Shown piece by piece: positions 17,741-25,200 of a stretch of 64,000 nucleotides of DNA. The notes beneath the pieces are model-generated. The model had not been told where the DNA came from. It was given only the letters and a program-made list of their open reading frames with translations, and did no database searches. Numbering within the stretch: the stretch's first letter is position 1; every line of letters starts with the position of its first letter. The stretch is from assembly GCA_031296355.1 (NCBI GenBank), contig JARLFX010000077.1, forward strand, positions 1 to 64,000, in the 5' to 3' direction. The stretch comes from Acidobacteriaceae bacterium (lineage in GTDB: Bacteria; Acidobacteriota; Terriglobia; Terriglobales; Acidobacteriaceae). The translations under genes and the position numbers were made by a program.

Positions 17741-18604
17741 TCACACCGGCACCATCCGCGTGTCATGCGTCCCACTTGCGTGAAATCCCGACGCGCCGGG
17801 TGTCAGGTCTAGGTGCGAAACGTAGATGTGATCCGCAGGAACCTTCAGCGCTCCTAGCGTCATCGGAATGATAGGTTCTCCTAGGTCATGCTCGTGATAC
17901 TCCGCATACCACCGGTCCATAGGCGTCTTGCTGTCATCGCTCAGCCACTTCGCCAGCTTCGGTGCCGTGCGGATATCAATCACGTCATAGGGGCCGCTGA
18001 ACAGCACCGCCCGCGCCACCTCATGATGCTTCGCGATGTATGCTGCATGTCCTGACCCCTGCGAGTGTCCGCTGATGATGATCTTTCCCCACGCAGGCTT
18101 GTCGCCGTCCAGATACTGCGTCCAGCCGTCCTTTGGGTGCGCATTGTTCAGGTACTTCAGCAGCATCACCAGCCGGTGCTCAATGCCCTCCTCCGGCGAG
18201 TTCTGCACCGTCGCCCGTGGCGCATGGCCGGTGAACCTCTCCTCGCGAAATGCCCGATGGCATTCCACGTCGCTCGTCTTGTCGCATGCCTTGTCTTCGG
18301 TCGGCTTGTTGTCATACATCAGCCCAATCACGCGAAATCCGTCGTCCGCCAGTGTGCTAATCAGCAGGGAATAGCCCGATGGCCTTCCACTCGTGCCCGG
18401 CAGCAGCACCACCAGCTCTGGCCGCGCCGCGTCCCGCGGCATCACCACCACATTCGGGTCACTAAACTCGGTCTTCAGCCCCGGGTCCGCCTCCGTCGGC
18501 GTCACTATCTCCGCTCCGGTAATCATGTTGTTCCGCTGTGCCTGTGTTTCGTACATCAGCGCCATCAGCGCCGCTACGACACCGCCTACCATTTGACGAT
18601 TCAC
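17741..18604 (-). CDS. Secreted alpha/beta hydrolase (BPSS1187-like)
   Basis: Start GTG 18604 is preferred over the upstream TTG at 18622 because GGAGGA lies just before it. The 287 residues begin with a signal peptide ending YETQAQ. The fold markers are LVVLLPGTSGRPSGY (oxyanion strand region) and IIISGHSQGSGHAAY with nucleophile Ser in GHSQG. A late SGTHDTRMVPV supplies the likely His. This resembles the family named for Burkholderia BPSS1187, whose substrates are not established; an esterase role on acylated glycans would fit the context but is inference. The gene is divergent from the sulfatase at 18703 and shares its operator region. Confidence 0.75.
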   Translation of the reverse strand: MNRQMVGGVVAALMALMYETQAQRNNMITGAEIVTPTEADPGLKTEFSDPNVVVMPRDAARPELVVLLPGTSGRPSGYSLLISTLADDGFRVIGLMYDNKPTEDKACDKTSDVECHRAFREERFTGHAPRATVQNSPEEGIEHRLVMLLKYLNNAHPKDGWTQYLDGDKPAWGKIIISGHSQGSGHAAYIAKHHEVARAVLFSGPYDVIDIRTAPKLAKWLSDDSKTPMDRWYAEYHEHDLGEPIIPMTLGALKVPADHIYVSHLDLTPGASGFHASGTHDTRMVPV

Positions 18605-18666
18605 GCTTCCTCCAAAATTCAATCCAACTGGTACAAAAGATCGGACAGACCAATTTAGTAAGGAAG

Positions 18667-18692
18667 TATAGAATACAATGTAATTGATTACA
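18667..18692 (+). promoter_or_regulatory. LacI-type operator next to a sulfatase start
   Basis: TGTAATTGATTACA at 18679-18692 is a perfect 5+5 arm dyad ending 10 bases before the ATG at 18703. A -10-like TATAGA lies at 18667-18672, so transcription would begin inside the operator and the leader would be about 20 bases. No Shine-Dalgarno sequence is visible before the ATG. Confidence 0.6.
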
Positions 18693-18702
18693 CAAAGTAT
18701 TT

Positions 18703-20280
18703 ATGAACCGTAGAAATTTTATCCAGTCGCTCAGTGCCGCCGGAGCAGCCGCAAAACTTCCCTGGAATACCTATGGGGAAAAGCACAAAGAACCGCGCCA
18801 GATAGTTTTTATTCTTGGTGAATCCACCCGTGCGGACATGCTCAATTGTTACCGGCAGACTGGGTTACATACACCGAATCTCGATCGCTTAGCTGCAGGA
18901 GGGATGCGGTTCGATCACGCTTACAACGTGCAGCCAGTATGTGCTCCCGCACGTTCGACCATCTGGACAGGACTCTACCCACATACGCATGGTGTGTGGG
19001 GTAACAGCATGCCACTCGGCGACACTGTTCATACGATCGGACAACACCTGCATGATCGCAGGGTCGATGTCGCACTGATCGGCAAATGGCATGCGGATGG
19101 ATTTGATTACTTCGGAACGGGGAGAGTACCGGGTGGATGGGATCCTGAGTATTGGTATGATATGCGCGATTATCTATTTGAGCTTTCGCCTGAAGACCGC
19201 ATACGCTCACGCGACCCCAAGACTGGAGACGATCCAACCTGGACGTCAGAGATGTGCTTTGCACATCGGTGCACAGATCGCGCTCTGCGTTTTTTGAAGG
19301 ACCACGAGGATCAGGAATTCATGTTGTGCGTCTGCTATGACGAACCGCATGATCCGTCACTTTGTCCAAAGGAATATAGCGACGCTTACGAAGATTTTAC
19401 GTTTCTATCTTCGATGAACGTCGCGGATCCACTGACGAATAAGCCGGAAGAGCAACGCATCTGGGCAGGCCCGCGGCTAAACCAGCAACAGCCGCCAATC
19501 CGCGACAAGCATTTCTTCGGATCGCACACATACGTCGACACGCAGGTCGGACGATTGCTTGACCAAATTGAAAAAATCGCACCGAATGCCCTAGTGATCT
19601 ACACCTCTGATCATGGTGTATTTCTGGAGTCGCATCGCCTTACCGATAAGGGTCCTGCGATGTATGACGAAATCACACGCGTTCCGTTTCTTGTGCGCTG
19701 GCCTGGTCACACACCAGCCGGAAGTGTGAATCACAATCTCATTTCGCATATCGATATTGCGGGAACATTCATGGAGTTCTGGGGCTTCGATGTACCACCT
19801 ACAATGGAAGGCACAAGCGTGCTGCCGGCCTTTCAGGATACAAAAGCTCCCACGCGCAATGCAGTGTTCCTTGAATGGGGGCGCTATGAAGTCGATCATG
19901 ATGGGTTCGGCGGGTTCCAGCCGATTCGCTGCGTTTGCAACGGACGCTACAAGCTTTCGATCAATTTGATGAGCGGCGATGAGCTCTATGACCTTGAAAG
20001 CGACCCAGCTGAGATGACTAACCTAATCGACTCGCCGCAGCATGCGACATTGCGCAATATGCTGCATGATCAACTGCTGGATTGGATGAACGGGTCACGC
20101 GATCCGTTTCGCGGGTATTACTGGGGGCACCGGCCCTGGCGCCCGGAATTTCCGCAGAAGTGGCAGAACGCGGGCATGACACGGCAACGCAAGTATGATG
20201 GTTATCTTCCCAAAGAACTGGACTACGAAAACGGGCTTCCGGTGAAGGAGTTCACACGTCCCAAGCCAGGACCGGCATAG
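18703..20280 (+). CDS. Tat-exported sulfatase (Cys-type)
   Basis: This 525-residue sulfatase opens with NRRNFIQSLSAAG, a Tat motif that fixes the ATG at 18703 even though no ribosome site is visible. The signature is C80-A-P82-A-R84 followed by STIWTG. IGKWHADGF, YTSDHGVFLESH (about 305) and FLVRWPGHTPAGSV are standard sulfatase elements. The metal site is ILGESTRADM, with Glu and Ser where many sulfatases have DD, as in the iduronate/N-sulfoglucosamine-like groups; this hints at a different substrate class, but I cannot name it. The C-terminal 70 residues (WRPEFPQKWQNAG and after) extend beyond the usual core. Confidence 0.93.
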   Translation: MNRRNFIQSLSAAGAAAKLPWNTYGEKHKEPRQIVFILGESTRADMLNCYRQTGLHTPNLDRLAAGGMRFDHAYNVQPVCAPARSTIWTGLYPHTHGVWGNSMPLGDTVHTIGQHLHDRRVDVALIGKWHADGFDYFGTGRVPGGWDPEYWYDMRDYLFELSPEDRIRSRDPKTGDDPTWTSEMCFAHRCTDRALRFLKDHEDQEFMLCVCYDEPHDPSLCPKEYSDAYEDFTFLSSMNVADPLTNKPEEQRIWAGPRLNQQQPPIRDKHFFGSHTYVDTQVGRLLDQIEKIAPNALVIYTSDHGVFLESHRLTDKGPAMYDEITRVPFLVRWPGHTPAGSVNHNLISHIDIAGTFMEFWGFDVPPTMEGTSVLPAFQDTKAPTRNAVFLEWGRYEVDHDGFGGFQPIRCVCNGRYKLSINLMSGDELYDLESDPAEMTNLIDSPQHATLRNMLHDQLLDWMNGSRDPFRGYYWGHRPWRPEFPQKWQNAGMTRQRKYDGYLPKELDYENGLPVKEFTRPKPGPA

Positions 20281-20360
20281 CCTCCAGCATGATGTTTTCA
20301 AACAATAACACCATCTCTAATGAGAATGTTGCGCTGTTTCAGTTACGTCAGAAGACTTTT

Positions 20361-20558
20361 TCAAGGTATGCTCTCCGCTTGCGGAATACCGAAGTTTGGC
20401 GTGCCGTCCGGGTTCCAGGTGAATCGCTGAATTCTTGGCGATCTTGTAGCGCCGCATCCCTGTCCTGGTGCAGAGTTCGCATGATAGATAATCCAGTCTT
20501 CCTTGCCATCCAGTGATTTGAAAAATCCGTTGTGTCCTGTTCTGAAGACATGTGAAGC
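20361..20558 (-). pseudogene. GH43 glycosidase, C-terminal remnant
   Basis: About 65 codons on the minus strand read FRTGHNGFFKSLDGKEDW, then WIIYHANS, RSPRIQRFTWNPDGTPNFG and end at a stop at 20361. GHN-x-F, DW-x-x-YH and QPFxWxxDGxPxFG-like motifs mark the end of family 43 beta-xylosidase/arabinanase-type enzymes. The frame is broken upstream exactly where an IS end begins (20565). The rest of the gene is gone. Confidence 0.7.
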
Positions 20559-20564
20559 AGTATT

Positions 20565-20590
20565 GGAATGCCCGGCGAATTTTGTACCAG
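20565..20590 (-). repeat. Solo IS right end
   Basis: GGAATGCCCGGCGAATTTTG continues into TACCAG. It is the inverted copy of the terminal sequence at 7773-7800. No transposase accompanies it; it truncates the GH43 remnant. Between 20591 and 20775 I see no feature. Confidence 0.6.
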
Positions 20591-20775
20591 TTAATGAGAA
20601 TGCGTGGAATTGTCGGTCACGGGTGCACCGGTGAGACTGTGGTGGGTGCTGCAAACCAGCATGGCATTCGGCTGGTAGCGGTCTAACAGATGGAAGCCCA
20701 AAATGAACCCCATCCTGCAATTTGCGCCACTTCCACCAGCAAGGCTCTATAACTGCCATCTGAATTAAAAAACTC

Positions 20776-20833
20776 TTGACTGCAATTTATAGCCAGTGCT
20801 AGTATTCAACACGTCATAATGTATTCGTTTACA
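20776..20833 (+). promoter_or_regulatory. Promoter and LacI-type operator upstream of the NHL lipoprotein
   Basis: TTGACT (20776-20781) and TAGTAT (20800-20805) are separated by 18 bases. The dyad TGTATTCGTTTACA (20820-20833, one arm mismatch) lies just downstream of the expected start point, a road-block position. The leader to the ATG at 21022 is about 210 bases and holds no obvious ORF. Confidence 0.55.
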
Positions 20834-21021
20834 TTTATTCCGTAATTCGACGGCATAACGTGATCAATGTTTGGAAAATCGTACTATTCGCAATGCAGTC
20901 TCTCCTCTGTAGTACTACAACATGCGAGAGCCGTCTGCTGCTTCTGCTAGAGAATTGTCTTTTAGCGTTTGAGGTAATCATCACTCGTGCGGTCGATGTT
21001 AACTAGACTTTAGGAGTTCAT

Positions 21022-23652
21022 ATGTATCAGCTCATTGAAAAGTTCTTCCGTAGCAAAATTGTTATCGGAGCTCTCATGCTTTGCGGCGTTTCGTTGATGT
21101 CAGGCTGCACGGCAGGAAGAATTGCGGCTGTAGATACTCCATCGTTTGCCGGTACGCCTATCCATGGGATGGCGCATGGGGGGCAGCAGCCGGTCGCTGG
21201 CTCGAATATACAGGTGTGGTCCGTTGGATCCGCAGGGTTTGGCTCCGCAGCTACGCCTTTGATATCCAGTCCAGTTACTACTAGTGACGGCACGGGCGTC
21301 GCGATCACGGGTTGGTCGCTTGATGTTACCGGCACGGTTGCCACTTTTACCGCTGTGAATTCTTACACTGCGACTAGCAGTGTTTTGCTTGTTGGCTTCA
21401 GTGATGCTAACAGCACATTTCTAAATGGACAGACCGTCGCGGTTCTTACTTCCACCGGCACGCAGTTTACAGCCGATGTGACGGGAGGGGTGAGCAACGC
21501 CACAACTACAGCGACAGGTTATGCCAATCTGTCCAGTGACACGAACGGAAATGCTGGAAACGCCTATAACACCCTTTCGTTAGGCTTTTTCAATATCACT
21601 GGCGACTACACGTGTAGCGGAACGGATGTCTACATCACAGCAACCGGCGGAGATCCCGGAATCGGTACCAACAACAGCGCTCTTGCTCTAGCCGCGCCGT
21701 TAGGCACATGCACTAATTTAGCCGCCGACTCGTTTATTACCATCAATGAACTCACGACCGTAGCCATGACTGCCGCTGTGGGGCAGTACTTTACTTCCAC
21801 CTTCGGCAGCAGCAGCACGGATAGCTTTGGTGCGCCCAATAATGTTCAAGCGCTTCTTGGTATCGCCAACGCCTTCCAGACCGCACTCACGTTAGTCAAC
21901 GTAAACTCAGGGACTCTCGTAAGTTCAGCAACTGGCACCCCCAGTACGATTACTATTACTCCGAACGCCAGTAAGCTGACTACGATGGCGAACATCCTGG
22001 CGTCGTGTGTTAACTCGGACGGATTGAGCGACTCAACGTGCCCGACGCTGTTTGCCGACGTTGTGACGACCAGCGGAACTGTGCCGACCGACACGCTACA
22101 GGCGGCAGTGTACATGAGTCTGAATCCAACCAGCAACAACGCCAACGGGTCTACGGCCAACCTGACGCAGCTCTATGGTTTGGCGACGCCCGGTTCGCCG
22201 TTTATATTTGTGGGATCATCACCATTTATTGGGAGTGGTGTCGGTACGCAACCGACCGATTGGACGATTTCCATTATGTATAGCGATACTACTGGTGCGA
22301 GTTTTCCCTATCCACAGCGGTTAGCCATTGATTCCAGCGGCAATATCTGGATCATAAACAACAGCAGCACCTCAACTGATGGCCAATTGACGGAGCTTAA
22401 CGGCAGCGCACCGGGTACAGTGACGTTTACCAGTACTATCTTTGGCAGCTCCAGCACTTCGATCGCTGCGGGCAATCCACGCGATCTGGCTATAGATACA
22501 AACAACAATGTTTGGTTTACTGCCCCTAGCGCCAGTCAAGTTTTCGAGTATACTCCTGGGACTGCTGCCAACACGGCGCTAAACTACGGTCTGGGCTTTG
22601 GCCCCTATGGAATTTCAATTAATGGGAACAACGATGTGTTTGTCGGCGAATCAGGCTCCGCCGCCCCTTACGGATTCTATGAGTTCCCGAGCGCTAATAT
22701 CAGCCATCCAGTTAGATACCCCGTCGTAGGCGTTGGGACCAATGGCACCGGGACGTCGGGCACTAACTCCTATGTACAGGCACAGTATCTAGCTTTTGAT
22801 ACCAATGGCAATCTTTGGATGACCAATGGCGGTGCCACCCCCACTGACAAGAATGACGTCATCGAATTGGCCGGTGTCCCCAACGATACCAGTCTCAGTA
22901 CAGTTTGCACTAGCTATCCATGCACCTTGACTTCGAGCAACTTTACCACCGGATCAGGTTATGTGATTAGCACTGGCTACTCGACTCCCTGGGGCATAGC
23001 GGCAGGAGTTGCCGGCGCTATTTGGATTGCCAATCGTGGCGGTAGTGGTGTCTATGAGCTCGCCTCTGGTAACTCTACCCAGTATGCTGCGTCCGTTTCA
23101 GGTAGTCACGGTGTCGCTATCGATGGATCGGGAAATGTATGGTTCACCACGGGCAATGCAAAGATATACGAGATGAGTAGCGCTGGTACGCTCAACTCGT
23201 CGAGTGGCTTCTATATTTCTGGCTCAACAGCTTCTAGTAACGGCATTGCTATCGACCCGTCGGGCAATGTATGGGTCGCCTCTTCAATCGCTGAAGCTTC
23301 TGGCACGCCAAGCGTAATCTCGGAATTGGTCGGCGCCGCCACCCCGACCGTCACACCTATTGCGCTATCGCTCAAGAATGGCACCGTTGGGGCGAATGGA
23401 ATCGCCATCAGTCTCACTGGAGCTTCAAGCGCCAGCCTGGGTGCAAGCAATCAGTTCACCGCTAGTGTCGACGCTCCAGTAGCTACTGCCGTCAGCGCAC
23501 CGAACTTAGGTGTCACATGGCTGGTCAACGGAGTTACCGGCGGGACATCGACGTATGGCACAATCTCAACCACGGGTGTCTATACTGCTCCGCTCACGAT
23601 GCCATCCCCTTCGATGGCAACAATCACCGCATCGCTAGCGGGGTATCCCTAA
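21022..23652 (+). CDS. Secreted NHL/streptogramin-lyase-like repeat lipoprotein (front half of a frameshifted gene)
   Basis: AGGAG lies 5 bases before ATG 21022. The signal peptide ends in the lipobox LMSGC, so the mature protein is a lipoprotein. Residues 30-380 resemble the acidobacterial surface-protein N-domain rich in Ser/Thr. Residues 430-780 carry NHL-like beta-propeller blades (LAIDSSGNIWIINN, LAIDTNNNVWFT, VAIDGSGNVWFT, IAIDPSGNVWVA), and an Ig-like segment follows (GVTWLVNGVTGGTSTYGTIS). The stop at 23650-23652 interrupts the Ig-like region. Deleting one C from the CCC at 23647-23649 continues the frame through NISASLLETL into the GH5 gene. The propeller probably binds glycan or protein at the cell surface. 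Confidence 0.8.
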   Translation: MYQLIEKFFRSKIVIGALMLCGVSLMSGCTAGRIAAVDTPSFAGTPIHGMAHGGQQPVAGSNIQVWSVGSAGFGSAATPLISSPVTTSDGTGVAITGWSLDVTGTVATFTAVNSYTATSSVLLVGFSDANSTFLNGQTVAVLTSTGTQFTADVTGGVSNATTTATGYANLSSDTNGNAGNAYNTLSLGFFNITGDYTCSGTDVYITATGGDPGIGTNNSALALAAPLGTCTNLAADSFITINELTTVAMTAAVGQYFTSTFGSSSTDSFGAPNNVQALLGIANAFQTALTLVNVNSGTLVSSATGTPSTITITPNASKLTTMANILASCVNSDGLSDSTCPTLFADVVTTSGTVPTDTLQAAVYMSLNPTSNNANGSTANLTQLYGLATPGSPFIFVGSSPFIGSGVGTQPTDWTISIMYSDTTGASFPYPQRLAIDSSGNIWIINNSSTSTDGQLTELNGSAPGTVTFTSTIFGSSSTSIAAGNPRDLAIDTNNNVWFTAPSASQVFEYTPGTAANTALNYGLGFGPYGISINGNNDVFVGESGSAAPYGFYEFPSANISHPVRYPVVGVGTNGTGTSGTNSYVQAQYLAFDTNGNLWMTNGGATPTDKNDVIELAGVPNDTSLSTVCTSYPCTLTSSNFTTGSGYVISTGYSTPWGIAAGVAGAIWIANRGGSGVYELASGNSTQYAASVSGSHGVAIDGSGNVWFTTGNAKIYEMSSAGTLNSSSGFYISGSTASSNGIAIDPSGNVWVASSIAEASGTPSVISELVGAATPTVTPIALSLKNGTVGANGIAISLTGASSASLGASNQFTASVDAPVATAVSAPNLGVTWLVNGVTGGTSTYGTISTTGVYTAPLTMPSPSMATITASLAGYP

Positions 23653-23677
23653 CATATCCGCTTCGCTTTTAGAGACG

Positions 23678-25090
23678 TTGTATGAGGAGTCCACACCGGT
23701 GGTGACCAGTGGTCAAGCTACACAGGTGAGCTGCTCCAATAACTATCTGGTGACGGTATTTGGCAGCGGCTTCGTGCCGGGATCGTCTCTTCAGGTTGAA
23801 GGCATTTCGCAAACCGCGACCTATGTTTCGGCTAGCGAATTGCAGACTGTCATACCTCTGGCATCAGGGACTTCCAGCTTTCCTGTTTTGGCGTTCAATC
23901 CTACTGGCCTCTCGTCTGCGAGCTTAATTATCAATGCGGTAACGCCGGTACTTCAGGTATGCAATGGCAAACTACTTAAAAATGGGGTTCCGTTTATCGT
24001 CAAGGGTGTTCATATTTCTGCATTTTATAGCCCCTCGAATGGGCAGAACAACGAATATATCCATTATGGGCCAGTGCTGAACGCGCGCAACTACTTTGAG
24101 GAAAATTTTCCAGTGCAGGCCACAACCGAATTGGCGGCAGCAAAGAGTTGGGGAGCTAATACTGTTCGACTCAATGTCTGTGAAGGCGGATTGAATCCTA
24201 GCGACCCTTGGTATAACGCCTACGGCTTTCTTAATGAGCTACAGCAGGCGGTAAGTCTGATTGAGTCGATGGGGCTTGAGGTCATCATTACGAATAACAG
24301 TGAATGCATGGCTTATAAGACAGAATACCACATGCCGAACGCTGCAACGCTGGCCGCCGATCAAACTCTGGCGGCAATGTTTGGTAATGATTCAAATGTA
24401 ATGCTCGATCTCTATAACGAACCTGGCTTGCCGGCGGTATCAGAGGTGCTACCCAGTCCAGTTGCTGTCCCTGACAACTGGAATCTATGGGCGAATGGAG
24501 GGTGGGATGCAGCGAACGACGCGACCGACGTTGGTATGCAGACTATCGTAAATAACCTACGTACAGGGTCGGCCCCCGGCGCTGGGGCCAATACCAGTCC
24601 CGCCATGAATGTATTGATATTGGAAGGGTTGAGCTATGGGCAGATACTCGCTGGAATAGATGGGCTCACAATACCCATTAGCGATCCACTCAATAATTGG
24701 GCGGCTGGTCTGCATCCTTACTTTCACCAAAACACCAACTATAACCCTAACAGTTGGCCCGGAAATTTTGGTTTCTATGCCGACGAGGGCAAGCTTGTTA
24801 TTGCAGATGAGTGGGACGCTTCCACCGCGAGCACAGGCGGCGCACAAACGCCTCCTAACTGGTGTACAAGTTCGGCAGATCTCGCTTTACCCGGACAATT
24901 TCTTGACTATTTACTGACAAAACATATAGGGATTACTGGATGGGCTTTTGATCAGCCGAACACACTTATTTTGGCATTAGACGGCTCATTTCTGCCAACC
25001 ACGCTGACAGGCATGAGTTGCAGTAGCACTAACGGTGGACCCGGAGTACTTCTGCAAAACCTTTTCATGAATCCGTCATACACGCCTTAG
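23678..25090 (+). CDS. GH5 glycosidase module with IPT/TIG domain (back half of a frameshifted gene)
   Basis: The 470-residue frame begins at TTG 23678 without ribosome site or signal peptide. Its sequence runs back in frame to within the preceding gene, so it is best seen as the C-terminal half of that gene. Residues 6-88 are an IPT/TIG domain (VTSGQATQVSC, ASELQTVIPL). Residues 92-470 are a GH5-type cellulase barrel with acid/base E248 (LDLYNEPG) and nucleophile E378 (VIADEWD). The module closely matches the C-terminal half of the next gene, with long stretches of DNA identity. Natural substrate could be a beta-glucan or mannan; the subfamily is not decided by eye. If translated alone it would remain cytoplasmic. 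Confidence 0.85.
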   Translation: MYEESTPVVTSGQATQVSCSNNYLVTVFGSGFVPGSSLQVEGISQTATYVSASELQTVIPLASGTSSFPVLAFNPTGLSSASLIINAVTPVLQVCNGKLLKNGVPFIVKGVHISAFYSPSNGQNNEYIHYGPVLNARNYFEENFPVQATTELAAAKSWGANTVRLNVCEGGLNPSDPWYNAYGFLNELQQAVSLIESMGLEVIITNNSECMAYKTEYHMPNAATLAADQTLAAMFGNDSNVMLDLYNEPGLPAVSEVLPSPVAVPDNWNLWANGGWDAANDATDVGMQTIVNNLRTGSAPGAGANTSPAMNVLILEGLSYGQILAGIDGLTIPISDPLNNWAAGLHPYFHQNTNYNPNSWPGNFGFYADEGKLVIADEWDASTASTGGAQTPPNWCTSSADLALPGQFLDYLLTKHIGITGWAFDQPNTLILALDGSFLPTTLTGMSCSSTNGGPGVLLQNLFMNPSYTP

Positions 25091-25200
25091 CAGACCAGAC
25101 GTTTGAGGCAAAACTCTTGGACAGACCAACGTAATAGTCCTAAAGAAGATACAGCGTCATAAAGCCATGACTTTTCGAAATGATCTATGGAGATTTATCA

